64,000 nucleotides of DNA, taken from positions 161,182 to 225,181 of the forward strand of contig JBIOHP010000004.1 in the NCBI GenBank assembly GCA_044449065.1. Direction: 5' to 3'. Shown here piece by piece: positions 8,733 to 18,414 of the stretch. The stretch is from JBIOHP01 sp044449065 (lineage in GTDB: Bacteria > Bacteroidota > Ignavibacteria > UBA10030 > SZUA-254). The notes beneath the pieces were generated by a model, which had not been told where the DNA came from, ran no database searches, and saw nothing but the letters and a program-made list of their open reading frames with translations. Positions within the stretch are counted from its first letter, which is position 1. Each line of letters begins with the position of its first letter. A program made the translations under genes and the position numbers.

Positions 8733-8879
8733 GAACGAGAAAAATAGACTCTCTGAAAACTTCGCTTCGGGCTTTAAACTATATTCAAATTTTTGCAATT
8801 GGCATCGATATAAGGAGATTGCTACTCCCGACTGCGGTCGGGATCGCAATGACGGTACTCACAAGCTCGCAATCTCGTT
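8733..8879. repeat. Dispersed palindromic repeat, copy 1
   Basis: This shares with 41559-41729 the outer arms (GAACGAGA ... TCTCGTT), the segment TTTAAACTATATTCAAA, and CATCGATATAAGGAGAT, followed by a hairpin core (CCCGACTGCGGTCGGG here) and an ATTGC/GCAAT inner stem. The core hairpin differs between copies while pairing is kept. It looks like a non-autonomous dispersed element rather than a gene. Confidence 0.75.
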
Positions 8880-8923
8880 AAACACAAGTGTATTTAAGCA
8901 CAAGAATTACATGAAAATAATAT

Positions 8924-9688
8924 ATGAATGAATTTAAAAATAAAGTCATGATCGTAACCGGCGCGTCGAGCGGTATCGGCAAAGCGACGGCGCTGCTCGC
9001 TGCAAAACGCGGCGCAAACGTCGTTATCGTGGCGCGAAGGGAAAAAGAATTGCGCAACGTTGCGGGATACATCTCGCCCAATAATGTCGAAATTGTCCCC
9101 GCAGACGTCACCCAGGAACCCGACCGCCAGAATATCGTCAACAGCGCCATTGACCGGTTCGGGGGGATAGATATTCTCATCAACGCGGCGGGCATTATCG
9201 GCAACGGCACTCTCGAAAATACTTCGCTGGAACAATGGGATTACATGATGGACGTCAACCTGCGTTCGTTGTTCCGTTTGACGCAGCTCTGCCTCCCGCG
9301 GATCATCGAACGAAAAGGAAATATCGTCAATGTTTCGAGCGTGACGGGTGTACGTTCGTTCCCGAACGTGATGGCGTATTGCGTGAGCAAAGCGGGAGTT
9401 GACCAGCTTACCCATTGCGCCGCGCTTGAGCTGGGACCCAAAGGGGTGCGCGTGAACGCAATCGATCCCGGCGTCATCCGCACAAACCTCCACCGCACCA
9501 GCGGGATGGCGGAAGATCAGTATCAGAAATTTCTTGAACACAGCAAAACCACGCACCCGCTCGGCAGGGTCGGCGATCCCGAAGATGCCGCGGAGCTGAT
9601 CCTGTTTCTCGCTTCCGACGCCGCGGGATGGATCACCGGCGGCAGTTTCAGCATCGATGGTGGCAGGGCGCAAACCTGCGCAAGATAA
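8924..9688 (+). CDS. Short-chain dehydrogenase/reductase
   Basis: Classical SDR of 254 residues; an NAD(P)H-dependent oxidoreductase with unknown substrate. The cofactor loop TGASSGIG is at residues 12-19, NAAG near 87-90, and S139, Y152 and K156 (YCVSK) are the catalytic residues. The C-terminal ITGGSFSIDGG is typical. ARR after the second strand suggests preference for NADP(H). It is not in the fatty-acid operon, so it is probably not FabG. The PLP enzyme follows 17 bases later and may be co-transcribed. Confidence 0.85.
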   Translation: MNEFKNKVMIVTGASSGIGKATALLAAKRGANVVIVARREKELRNVAGYISPNNVEIVPADVTQEPDRQNIVNSAIDRFGGIDILINAAGIIGNGTLENTSLEQWDYMMDVNLRSLFRLTQLCLPRIIERKGNIVNVSSVTGVRSFPNVMAYCVSKAGVDQLTHCAALELGPKGVRVNAIDPGVIRTNLHRTSGMAEDQYQKFLEHSKTTHPLGRVGDPEDAAELILFLASDAAGWITGGSFSIDGGRAQTCAR

Positions 9689-9705
9689 AAAAGTATAATA
9701 ACAAC

Positions 9706-10941
9706 ATGAGAAAGAATACATTTATGAAAACCTCTAAAAAATCCGGCAAAAAATCTTCCCTGTCGCTCGCGACAAGAGCGATTCACGGAAATAATCTGCA
9801 GGCGTTCCGGGGTCCCGTAACATATCCGATCTACCAGACCACAACGTACCGCTTCGAAAACTCCAACGACGCGGTCCGGTATTCGAAAGGGGATGAATCG
9901 GTTTATGTCTATACGCGGTATCACAACCCCACGGTGAAGGAAGCGGAAGACCGTCTTGCCCTGATGGAAGGCGGCGAAGTCGCGGGGTTGTTTTCCTCCG
10001 GCATGGCTGCAATTTCTTCCACTATCATGGCATTATGCGGAAGCGGCGACGAGATTGTGAGCACGCCCGCCCTGTACGGCGGTACGTACCGTTTCTTCCG
10101 GGATACCCTGCCGCAATTCGGCGTGAACACGAAATATGTCGATCAGGACGCGCTGGAGGAATTGCTTTATCTTATAACGCCGAAAACAAAAGTGGTGTAC
10201 CTGGAATCGCCCACCAATCCCACGCTCAGGATTGTCGATATCGCCAAATTGGTGAAACTCACAAGGAACGCCGAGAAGGAGTTCGGGACAAAAATTACCA
10301 TCGTTATTGATAACACGTTCGCGACCATCCTCAATCAAAAACCGTTCGAGTACGGAGTTGATCTTATCGTGGAAAGCACGACCAAATATTTGGGCGGGCA
10401 TACCGATCTGATGGGCGGAGTCGTGATCGGTCCGAAGAGCATACTGCAAAAAATCAAGGGAATTGCGAAGCATCTCGGCGGGTGCGCCGATCCGTTTGCG
10501 GCGTTCCTCCTGCTGAGGAGCTTAAAAACCTTTGAGATGCGGATGACCCGCCACAATGAAAATGCCCTGGCGCTCGCGAAAACCCTGGAAAAACATCCCA
10601 AAGTCGTGCAGGTGCTCTACCCGGGATTGCCCTCGTTCCGGCAGCACAAGCTGGCGAAAAAACAGATGAGCGGATTCGGCGGGATGGTGACTATCGAGGT
10701 GAAGGGCGGCGTGAAAGCCGCTATGAAAGTGGCGGATAGTCTGCGCGTTGCGGTCAATGCGATGTCGCTTGGCGGCGTGGAAACGCTGGTAAGCATTCCG
10801 GTTTATTCCTCCCATGTGAACATGGGCGCGGACGAATTGCAGCGCCACGGCGTCTCGCCCGGGATGATCCGTATTTCCGTCGGATTGGAAGCGGTCGAAG
10901 ATCTTATCAACGATTTTAAGCAGGCGCTGAGGAAGATATAA
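9706..10941 (+). CDS. Cys/Met-metabolism PLP enzyme (methionine gamma-lyase / cystathionine gamma-synthase family)
   Basis: Fold-type I PLP enzyme of about 411 residues acting on sulfur amino acids. The PLP lysine is K227 in STTKYLGGH. The family motif FSSGMAAISS, YLESPTNPTLRIVDI and VIDNTFAT are present. The frame opens earlier, inside the SDR gene, but residues before position 9706 look non-native; a second ATG at 9724 is also possible. Lyase, gamma-synthase and O-acetylhomoserine sulfhydrylase activities cannot be told apart by eye. It is followed by a strong terminator shared with the convergent gene. Confidence 0.88.
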   Translation: MRKNTFMKTSKKSGKKSSLSLATRAIHGNNLQAFRGPVTYPIYQTTTYRFENSNDAVRYSKGDESVYVYTRYHNPTVKEAEDRLALMEGGEVAGLFSSGMAAISSTIMALCGSGDEIVSTPALYGGTYRFFRDTLPQFGVNTKYVDQDALEELLYLITPKTKVVYLESPTNPTLRIVDIAKLVKLTRNAEKEFGTKITIVIDNTFATILNQKPFEYGVDLIVESTTKYLGGHTDLMGGVVIGPKSILQKIKGIAKHLGGCADPFAAFLLLRSLKTFEMRMTRHNENALALAKTLEKHPKVVQVLYPGLPSFRQHKLAKKQMSGFGGMVTIEVKGGVKAAMKVADSLRVAVNAMSLGGVETLVSIPVYSSHVNMGADELQRHGVSPGMIRISVGLEAVEDLINDFKQALRKI

Positions 10942-11001
10942 ATTCAAATGCTGAGGTATTAGAAAAATTGAATATTTTAAATTATCTGGATGGTAACCTC
11001 T

Positions 11002-11038
11002 AAAAAAAAACCTGAAACAACATGTCTCAGGTTTTTTT
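11002..11038. terminator. Bidirectional Rho-independent terminator
   Basis: AAAAAACCTGA ... TCAGGTTTTTTT forms a long stem with A/T tails on both sides, placed between two convergent genes that end at 10941 (+) and 11061 (-). This is a textbook two-way intrinsic terminator. Confidence 0.88.
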
Positions 11039-11060
11039 GTTTTACCGTCTCCAGTCGAGT

Positions 11061-11363
11061 TCACCCTTCCACTTTATAAATTTCCCGGTGGCCCGAATCG
11101 ACAAACTTATGATATTCGGCAAATGATTTCGCGAATTTCGCGTCCGCCATCGATTTGTTGATCATCTCCTGATATTTTTCGAGATTATCGGTCTCCACTT
11201 CCATCACGGCTGTCCAGTACCGTTCGCCGCTTACATCGGTCATGATGCGGACTTCGCCTTTGTACCCGACTTTTTTCATCTGGGTATTCGCCTCTTTAAA
11301 TCGCTGCACAAGATCTTTCACCATGCCGGGCTTGCAGTGCATCACGTCTCGGATGATATACAT
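11061..11363 (-). CDS. Small protein, probable dimeric alpha/beta-barrel fold
   Basis: About 100 residues beginning MYIIRDVMHCKPGMVKDL. The pattern of a first strand, a helix with K-PG-V, then a strand and a second helix resembles antibiotic-biosynthesis-monooxygenase/NIPSNAP-like dimeric barrels. I do not recognise a specific function. The frame is open from a GTG at 11378, but AGGAG lies just before the ATG at 11363, which decides the start. It is a single gene with the shared terminator at its 3' end. Confidence 0.7.
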   Translation of the reverse strand: MYIIRDVMHCKPGMVKDLVQRFKEANTQMKKVGYKGEVRIMTDVSGERYWTAVMEVETDNLEKYQEMINKSMADAKFAKSFAEYHKFVDSGHREIYKVEG

Positions 11364-11566
11364 AAAAACTCCTTTCACTCATGTTATAAAAATTGTTGAG
11401 GGTTATTCCTGATGTATGAATAACGAGGCAATGGTAATACGAGTTCCCGATAATGAACGTGCTGATAAACGCCATATCTTCTTTAGATACAACGGCTTTC
11501 AGGCAATAAATGATTGGATGCTAATACGGCTGTTCCGGCGTCTGGTACGTCCGGCTGGAGAGGGGA

Positions 11567-12514
11567 TCAAAAGATTTTTTTCAACAGCGCAGGATCGATA
11601 TTCCCCCCGCTGATGACCGCGCAGATTTTTTTGCCCCGTATGCCCATGGCATTTTTCATGGCAGCGGCGGGTGCGACGGCGCCGGTCGGCTCCACGATAA
11701 TTTTCATCCGCTCGATAAAATATTTCATCATCGGATAGAGATCGTCGTCACTGACGGTAATAACGTCGTCGACATATTTTTGGATGATGCCGAAATTCAT
11801 CGCGCCAACGGCGTTCGTCCGCATCCCATCGGCAATGGTATTAACTGAAGCGAGCGATATAATCTTTCCTGCGCGGATGGATCGCCAGCAATCGTTAGCC
11901 CCTTCCGTTTCCACACCGATCACCTTCACGGCAGGAAAAAGATTTTTTGCCGCAATCGCGCAGCCGGCGATCAATCCGCCGCCGCCAATTGGCACGAACA
12001 GGTAATCGAGGTCTTGCATCTCCTTGAAAATTTCAAGAACGACTGTTCCCTGACCGCAGATAATTTTTTCATCGTGAAATGGGTGGATGAGGGTATAACC
12101 GTGCGCGGAAATAAGTTCGTTTGTCTTACGTTCCCTGTCGTTAATGGTTGTACCGCAAAATACAACTTCCGCGCCATACTCTTTTGTCGCTTCGATTTTA
12201 CTTGAGACGGAATTTTGCGGCATAACAATGACTGCTTTGATGCCGAAAAGTTTGGCGGCGAGTGCAACTCCCTGTGCGTGGTTTCCCGATGAGTGAGCGA
12301 TCACTCCTCGTTTTCGCTGGTCTTCAGTTAATGATGCAATTTTGTTGTAGGCGCCGCGGAATTTAAACGCGCCAACCCGCTGGAAGTTTTCCGCTTTAAA
12401 ATAGATTTCATTCGCCGAGGTACCATTCAACGTTCGTGATGAAAGCAGGGGAGTTTTATGCACAACAGGTTTGAGTATGCGGTACGCATCCTCGATGTCG
12501 CTGAAGGTAATCAT
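11567..12514 (-). CDS. Threonine dehydratase / serine racemase-like PLP enzyme
   Basis: Fold-type II PLP enzyme of 315 residues. The PLP lysine is K51 in AFKFRGAYNK, the substrate-loop SSGNHAQG is at 75-82, and the phosphate-binding GGGG at 177-180. Family members deaminate threonine or serine to 2-oxo acids, or racemise serine. The short length and lack of a C-terminal ACT-like regulatory domain point to the catabolic, allosterically simple form rather than IlvA of isoleucine synthesis. Its start overlaps the stop of the upstream dehydrogenase by 4 bases, so the two are translationally coupled. Confidence 0.9.
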   Translation of the reverse strand: MITFSDIEDAYRILKPVVHKTPLLSSRTLNGTSANEIYFKAENFQRVGAFKFRGAYNKIASLTEDQRKRGVIAHSSGNHAQGVALAAKLFGIKAVIVMPQNSVSSKIEATKEYGAEVVFCGTTINDRERKTNELISAHGYTLIHPFHDEKIICGQGTVVLEIFKEMQDLDYLFVPIGGGGLIAGCAIAAKNLFPAVKVIGVETEGANDCWRSIRAGKIISLASVNTIADGMRTNAVGAMNFGIIQKYVDDVITVSDDDLYPMMKYFIERMKIIVEPTGAVAPAAAMKNAMGIRGKKICAVISGGNIDPALLKKIF

Positions 12515-13539
12515 ATCGTGAGAACAATTTTTCCAATATTCAAACGCTGCTCCATGCGCCGATGAGCGTCAGCGGCTTTGGCTAGCGGAAATTCGGAGCC
12601 GATCACGGGTTTTAGGATCCCAAGATCATAATAATAAAGCGTTTTCACGAGTTCTTCTTTCGTTCCCATAAACGAACCGTACAGCGTAAGCTGTTTGGAG
12701 AAAAGATACCGGAGATCCGTCGTTGCCAGATAATTTGTTGTGGAACCGCATGTTACCAGCCGTCCCCCTTTTTTCATAATCTTAATGCTCTTTTCGAAAA
12801 TTTCTCCGCCGGTATGTTCGAAAACCACATCGACGCCTTGCTTATCCGTCATCCGGCGCGCTTCCTCGATAAAGTTTTTCTCCCGGTAGTTGATCACTTC
12901 ATCCGCACCGAGCTTTTTTGCGAGGGATAATTTCTCATCGGAACCGGCGGTCGTGATGACGCGTCCTTTGAAGAGTTTGACTATCTGGATTGCCGCAGTG
13001 CCGACGCCGCTTCCTCCCCCATGCACGAGCACTGTCTCTCCTTCTTTAATTTTTGCGAGGGCGATAAGCATATGCCAAGCGGTAAGAAACACCAGTGGGA
13101 ACGCCGCACCTTCCTGGAACGACATTTTTTCGGGCATTGGGAGTATATTGCGAAATGGAAGTTTTACATACTCCGCATACGTGCCATCTTCCAGAGTTCC
13201 GAGCACGTGGTAACGCGCGCACATGTTTTCCCTCCCGCCAAGGCAGAATGAACAATTTCCGCAGCCGATACCGGGAGAAATCAGCACCCGGTCGCCTTTT
13301 TTAAAGGACGTACCCGACGATCCTATTTCTTCAATGACGCCGGCGCCATCGGAACCGGGAACATGAGGCAGAGGGATATTCTTCTCTCTCTCGCCGCTCC
13401 TGATAAAAACGTCGAGATGATTTAACGCCGCCGCTTTCATCCGGATGAGAACTTCCCCGCCGGTAAGAACAGGTTTTTCGATTTTTTCGTATTTCAAAAC
13501 ATCTGCATTGCCGAAAGCATGGAATCGAATTGCGTTCAT
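12511..13539 (-). CDS. Zinc-dependent alcohol dehydrogenase family (MDR) oxidoreductase
   Basis: Medium-chain dehydrogenase of 342 residues. The catalytic-domain pattern PGSDGAGVIEEIG is near 61-73. C93, C96, C99 and C107 form the structural zinc site. The Rossmann motif VHGGGSGVGTAA is near 172-183. The usual GHE zinc motif is replaced by GSD, so the catalytic zinc may be missing and the enzyme may act as a quinone/enone reductase type. It is coupled to the downstream threonine dehydratase-like gene and lies 7 bases after pckA. Confidence 0.87.
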   Translation of the reverse strand: MNAIRFHAFGNADVLKYEKIEKPVLTGGEVLIRMKAAALNHLDVFIRSGEREKNIPLPHVPGSDGAGVIEEIGSSGTSFKKGDRVLISPGIGCGNCSFCLGGRENMCARYHVLGTLEDGTYAEYVKLPFRNILPMPEKMSFQEGAAFPLVFLTAWHMLIALAKIKEGETVLVHGGGSGVGTAAIQIVKLFKGRVITTAGSDEKLSLAKKLGADEVINYREKNFIEEARRMTDKQGVDVVFEHTGGEIFEKSIKIMKKGGRLVTCGSTTNYLATTDLRYLFSKQLTLYGSFMGTKEELVKTLYYYDLGILKPVIGSEFPLAKAADAHRRMEQRLNIGKIVLTI

Positions 13540-13545
13540 TCTTTG

Positions 13546-15141
13546 TTATCGCCCCGCCCTGGGAGCCGCTGCTTTCACAGCTTCAGACGCCTGGTCGGCA
13601 TATTGCTCAAAGTTTTTATGAAATCGACCCGCAAGGTCATTTGCCTTTTCGTCGTACGCGTGTTTATCACTCCACGTATCGCGCGGGCTGAGCACTTCTT
13701 TTGGAACGCTATCGACGCATTGCGGGATTTGCAATCCGAAAATCGGATCGGTTGTGGTTGGGACATTTGAGACCGAACCATTGAGGATGGCGGCGATCAT
13801 TGCACGGGTGTGACCGATTTTCATCCTGCTGCCCGTTCCAAATGCTCCCCCGGTCCAGCCGGTGTTCACCAACCAGCAGGCGGCTTTATGCCTTGAAATT
13901 TTTTCACGCAGCATTTCTGCATACACCGTGGGATGATGCACCATGAACGGCGCTCCGAAACAGGTGCTGAACGTTGCCTGCGGCTCGCTGCCAACCCCTT
14001 TTTCGGTCCCTGCTACTTTCGCCGTATATCCCGAAATGAAATGATACATCGCCTGGTCGGGAGTAAGTTTTGAGATTGGCGGCAGCACGCCGAATGCATC
14101 TGCGGTGAGCATGATAATATTATTCGGATGACCTCCCATACCTGATGGTTCCGCATGTTCGATAAAACTGAGCGGGTAAGCTGCGCGCGTGTTCTCCGTG
14201 AACGATGCGTCGTCAAGATCGAGATGGCGGGTGTTGTAATTTATTTTCACATTTTCCAGCACAGTACCGAAGCGTTTCGTCGTTTGATAGATTTCCGGTT
14301 CCGCTTCAGGCGATAACCGGATCACTTTTGCGTAACAGCCCCCTTCGAAGTTAAAGACGCCATGGTCGCTCCAACCGTGTTCATCATCGCCGATAAGTCT
14401 TCTTGATGGATCGGCGGAGAGCGTTGTTTTCCCCGTGCCTGAAAGACCGAAAAATACAGCCGCGTCCCCGTTTGCGCCGATGTTCGCAGAACAATGCATG
14501 GGGAAAACCTGTTTGAGCGGGAGGAGATAATTCATGATGGTGAACACCGATTTTTTGATTTCGCCCGCGTAACTTGTTCCGCCGATGAGGACTATCCGTT
14601 TGGAAAAATCTATGATGATGCAAATCTCGGAGTTTGTGCCGTCGATCTCCGGAATCGCGTGAAAGCTCGGCGCGTCGAAAATGGTGAATTCGGGTTTGTG
14701 ATTTTTCAACTCGTTGCGGTCGGTTTTGATAAAAAGATTGCGGGAGAACAAATTATGCCAGGCGGTTTGCGTGATGACGCGGAGGGCGAGCCGGTAGCGC
14801 GGATCGGCGCCGGCGTAACAATCCTGGATAAACAGTTCTCGCGTCTGCCAGAACGAGAGCATGCGATTATAGAGGTTTTTGAATTTATCGGGGTCGATCG
14901 GGCGGTTCACTTTACCCCACCAGACTTTTCCCTCGCTTGACGGTTCTTTGACGATAAATTTATCGTTTGGCGATCTGCCGGTATGATGACCTGTGCGGGC
15001 GACTAACGGACCCCGATGCGAGAGCACCGCCTCGCGGCGTTTGACCGCTTCCTCCACCAGCCCCGGCGTGGCAAGATTCCAGTATTCGGGTCCGTTGTTC
15101 TCCAATCCATACATTTCCAAACCGTATTTTGACCGATCCAT
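13546..15141 (-). CDS. pckA: Phosphoenolpyruvate carboxykinase (ATP)
   Basis: PEP carboxykinase of 531 residues that converts oxaloacetate and ATP to PEP, CO2 and ADP in gluconeogenesis. The P-loop GLSGTGKTTLS is at about 232-242, followed by the metal/nucleotide motif GDDEHGWSD (251-259). RTGHHTGRSPNDKF near the N-terminus binds substrate. Length and motifs are those of the ATP-dependent, not the GTP-dependent, family. It heads a minus-strand cluster with the MDR dehydrogenase and the dehydratase, which could be one transcript. Confidence 0.96.
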   Translation of the reverse strand: MDRSKYGLEMYGLENNGPEYWNLATPGLVEEAVKRREAVLSHRGPLVARTGHHTGRSPNDKFIVKEPSSEGKVWWGKVNRPIDPDKFKNLYNRMLSFWQTRELFIQDCYAGADPRYRLALRVITQTAWHNLFSRNLFIKTDRNELKNHKPEFTIFDAPSFHAIPEIDGTNSEICIIIDFSKRIVLIGGTSYAGEIKKSVFTIMNYLLPLKQVFPMHCSANIGANGDAAVFFGLSGTGKTTLSADPSRRLIGDDEHGWSDHGVFNFEGGCYAKVIRLSPEAEPEIYQTTKRFGTVLENVKINYNTRHLDLDDASFTENTRAAYPLSFIEHAEPSGMGGHPNNIIMLTADAFGVLPPISKLTPDQAMYHFISGYTAKVAGTEKGVGSEPQATFSTCFGAPFMVHHPTVYAEMLREKISRHKAACWLVNTGWTGGAFGTGSRMKIGHTRAMIAAILNGSVSNVPTTTDPIFGLQIPQCVDSVPKEVLSPRDTWSDKHAYDEKANDLAGRFHKNFEQYADQASEAVKAAAPRAGR

Positions 15142-15306
15142 GAGCTCGCTAACTCCTTTGTAATGCTTGTTTTATGTATTATCGTAATAAAAAGTTGAAA
15201 ATAAAATAAGAAAAATTGTATGTGGAACAAAATAAGACAAATTTATATTATTTGGGATGCCGCCTCATAGCCTATCAAATTAACATCGATAATTTGATGA
15301 AGAAAC

Positions 15307-15334
15307 GATCAGGCTCTTTCTCGAGAACCTGATC
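15307..15334 (-). terminator. Hairpin downstream of the LamG gene
   Basis: GATCAGG ... CCTGATC with an extended A/T-rich lower stem (AAACGAT/ATCGTTT). It lies about 90 bases after the stop of the minus-strand gene at 15420 and before pckA. It is plausibly a terminator, although the T-run is weak. Confidence 0.4.
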
Positions 15335-15419
15335 AGTTCATCGTTTTCTTATAGTTCTATCAGATTGAATCTGCGTGTGAAGCAGTCAAAGAATACCGGT
15401 GCGTTACTAAATACGCAGG

Positions 15420-18203
15420 TCACTTCATAAAAATCATTTTCTTTACATCTGTGTAGGATCCCGCGTTGAGCCGGTAGATATAGACGCCGCTCGGGATATT
15501 TGCCATTTCGAATTTTACGCTCTTGCTGCCGGGTTCCTGCTGGGCGTCGACAAGCCTGGAAATCTCCTGGCCCAGCATATTATACACCGTGAGTGTGACA
15601 TGCGTAGCGCTGGGAAGCTGGTAGCGGATAATCGTTCCGGGATTGAACGGATTGGGATAATTCTGCAACAGGGCAAATTGTTTCGGGAGTTCTTTGCCCG
15701 GGAGAACGCCTAATGTCGTTCCGTTGATGGTGAATTGCCGGGGATTGGCGGTGGTGAACAGATAACTGCCGGTGATCTTCATATCTAACGCCGTTCCTGT
15801 GAGGTTATCTGTTAATTGCAATTGGATGCTATCCGGAACTGTTGCTTTAAGTTTATTTAGATCCCACGATAAGGTAATATCCGAGTTTTCCGAAGGTGCA
15901 ACGGTAAATATCCATGAAAATGTCTTCGGTGATTTTATATCCGTGTCAAATTTTGCACCGAGGATCGGCGCCCAATCAGGGTGATTGAAATATTCCTGAA
16001 TATATTTCCCCCCGGGGGGAGCAGGTGGTTTCGGTTGATCATAACGCACGTCGAACCCGTCGGTTGCGTCGGATTTAACACCGAAATATAACGATTGATC
16101 GGCGCATGTTGACGTCGATGCTATGATATTGACCTGCCAATCGGTTGGGGAGCTCGGGGAGATCTGCGGTTTCGGGAGCGGAACAATATTGCCGGGAGGA
16201 GGACTGACAACGAGACTGACGCCGGATTGCAGTGTGCCGAGCCAGTATCCGCCCCAGGGGTATACTGTATCGACGGATTGGTAATTCTGCGATACCGGAT
16301 CATATTTTTGAATTCCCGTTGTTATCCATCCGTTGGCGATCGCCGTATCGTACGGGACGGTTAATCCCGCCCTCCGAAAGCGAAGATAACTTTTTGACAC
16401 CGGAACAACAAGGGGATCGGAGATGATGCCGAATCCAACCGGCAGCGCAATAACGTTTGAATCGGTAATTGCTAATCCTTTCACATCGACCATAAAATTG
16501 TGCAGCAATCCCAGCCAGTATCCATGACCCTGCGATACCGAATCCGGGATGTTGTAACCGTTTGCCGGCGAATAATCATAGACGTAATATGCTTCGTGGA
16601 TATTATCGCCGAATGTTCCCGCGAGCGTGGGATTTGATGGTTTTAATGCAGTGCCGAGGAGATTCCAACCGGCGCTAAAGTTGTTTGCGATACTATCACC
16701 AACCAGGGTGAAAGTATGAGCGCTGACAGCGCTGGCGCTATTGCCCATCGAATCGAATGCTGTAACTCTGATGCTGCCGCTGCTACGGAGATACGCTGCG
16801 GGCGTTAGCCAGGTGTAAGACGTATTCAATCCGTGCAGGGTGGTCAGCGGTTGATAGCTATGCCCGGTATCCAGAGAGGTATACACTATAATAGAATCGA
16901 TGCCTGTGCGATCGGTGTTACTCCAGTTGAGGTTGTAAGAGCTATTCGCGCGGATGATCTCGCCGCCATTAGGTTTCAGAACAGTGACCACAGGCGGCGT
17001 GCTATCGCCAACCATTATATCGAAATGCCGAACTCCACCGGCGCCTGAATTGTAACTGTAGGTCATACCGGCGCTTTTAAGATTTTTTCGCGTTCCGGCA
17101 GTGAGATCTTTAAGCAATACTCCAAACCTGCCCGGTATCCTGCCGTCGGATGTAAAATTAATCGTAATCAATGAATCGGCAAGGTCAGTGTTGACGTCGA
17201 ACTGCCAGTGAATCACGGTATCGCCTATGGCGTGTTCAGCGCGGATATCATCGGCAAAGTTATTGCCGATCGGCTGGTTCCATTCCGGGTGCGGGAAATA
17301 GAGCTGGATGAAATTTCCCGGCGGCTGGGGAGCTTCGGGCAGATCGTACGAGGGATCGAAGCCGTCATTTGCCGATTTCGCGACGCCAAGAAAATTATTG
17401 TTGGCGGTCGTCGAACTTGTGAACGCGGTCAGTTTCAATTTCCATGTCGTCGTGGTATCGGTTGTGACGCCTGCTTTATACAGCGCCTGGATTTCTGTAT
17501 CGACGAGCGCGCGGTTATAAAGCCGGATATCGTCAAGAGCGCCGTACATCTGTTCCGCTCCAACGACTTTATTCCAGCCGATATTGACCGGAACGGTATT
17601 GGTGGATCTAGGAATGGTTATTGCCAGCGCGCTATCAAGAACGCCGTTTAAATAAATCAAACTGGTGTCATTTCTTACTATTACCAGAATATGTTCCCAT
17701 GCATTTTGATGAATGGTATCGCCGGAAAAATGATAAAAGGTTTGTCCGAGACTGTCTTTCAATCCGAAAACAACTTTTTTATATTCGGTTCCTGATACAC
17801 CCGCAACATAGGAAATCCCTACGCTCCACGGATAAATACTACCGATCGATTCGTCGCGTTTGGCAATTATCGTGTGATAATTGTTTGAGGGAGCAATCGA
17901 TTTAACCCATGTCGAAATGGTGAGATCGTTTGTCAGGTTCAGACTCACATTATGGGGGACCTGAATATAATTACCGACGCCATCGAAAGAGTATGCCCGG
18001 TTCGCGTTACCGAACCGGTCGAAGGTGAGCGTTGCGCCAAACACGGCGCCGTTATTGCTATTGCCGCTTGAATCGGATGCATTACCGGTGAACGGATAGG
18101 ATGCGACCAAGCCCGAATCTAATTTTACCTGTGAACTCGCCGTTGTTATCCCGGCAACGATCAGGCATAGCAACAACAGGATTGTACTGTAAAAATTTTT
18201 CAT
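15420..18203 (-). CDS. Secreted LamG-domain protein with T9SS sorting domain
   Basis: Predicted exported protein of 927 residues. A signal peptide (about residues 1-24, LLLLCLIVAGITTASSQ) is followed by a laminin-G/concanavalin-type jelly-roll domain (about 30-240, with SYPFTGNASDSSGN and ISTWVKS). Repeated beta-rich segments follow, two of them related (FLGVAKSANDGFDPSYD and YFGVKSDATDGFDVRYD). It ends with a C-terminal type A T9SS sorting domain (LLQNYPNPFNPGTIIRYQLP, then VYNMLGQEISRLVD and GVYIYRLN). LamG domains bind glycans or proteins; the ligand is unknown. The protein should cross the outer membrane by T9SS and be released or surface-attached. Confidence 0.88.
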   Translation of the reverse strand: MKNFYSTILLLLCLIVAGITTASSQVKLDSGLVASYPFTGNASDSSGNSNNGAVFGATLTFDRFGNANRAYSFDGVGNYIQVPHNVSLNLTNDLTISTWVKSIAPSNNYHTIIAKRDESIGSIYPWSVGISYVAGVSGTEYKKVVFGLKDSLGQTFYHFSGDTIHQNAWEHILVIVRNDTSLIYLNGVLDSALAITIPRSTNTVPVNIGWNKVVGAEQMYGALDDIRLYNRALVDTEIQALYKAGVTTDTTTTWKLKLTAFTSSTTANNNFLGVAKSANDGFDPSYDLPEAPQPPGNFIQLYFPHPEWNQPIGNNFADDIRAEHAIGDTVIHWQFDVNTDLADSLITINFTSDGRIPGRFGVLLKDLTAGTRKNLKSAGMTYSYNSGAGGVRHFDIMVGDSTPPVVTVLKPNGGEIIRANSSYNLNWSNTDRTGIDSIIVYTSLDTGHSYQPLTTLHGLNTSYTWLTPAAYLRSSGSIRVTAFDSMGNSASAVSAHTFTLVGDSIANNFSAGWNLLGTALKPSNPTLAGTFGDNIHEAYYVYDYSPANGYNIPDSVSQGHGYWLGLLHNFMVDVKGLAITDSNVIALPVGFGIISDPLVVPVSKSYLRFRRAGLTVPYDTAIANGWITTGIQKYDPVSQNYQSVDTVYPWGGYWLGTLQSGVSLVVSPPPGNIVPLPKPQISPSSPTDWQVNIIASTSTCADQSLYFGVKSDATDGFDVRYDQPKPPAPPGGKYIQEYFNHPDWAPILGAKFDTDIKSPKTFSWIFTVAPSENSDITLSWDLNKLKATVPDSIQLQLTDNLTGTALDMKITGSYLFTTANPRQFTINGTTLGVLPGKELPKQFALLQNYPNPFNPGTIIRYQLPSATHVTLTVYNMLGQEISRLVDAQQEPGSKSVKFEMANIPSGVYIYRLNAGSYTDVKKMIFMK

Positions 18204-18398
18204 AGAATACTCCCCGTATCATGAAAGTGAATGAGTTGAAGAATTAAATTTTGAATTGCCGAAACTAACATCTGTAGTATTACCAAGGAGAAGTAGTAAT
18301 AATATACAATATTTTAAACAATAACGATTTCAACAATAGTGCCCCGGATGAGGTGAACCGGCGTTAAGTATAAGTAAACAAATTCGATAGATGTAATC

Positions 18399-18414
18399 CG
18401 TGATTCAGATCACA
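18399..18414. promoter_or_regulatory. CRP/FNR-family-like palindrome
   Basis: CGTGATTCAGATCACA differs from the CRP consensus TGTGA-N6-TCACA at one base. It is about 195 bases upstream of the LamG gene, in the divergent intergenic region. No CRP-like regulator gene of that type lies in the window, so the binder is inferred only from the pattern. Confidence 0.35.

Noticed and set aside
9628..9705. Upstream extension of the PLP-enzyme frame into the SDR gene
   Set aside because: The 26 extra residues are the SDR 3' end read in another frame and do not match the family N-terminus.
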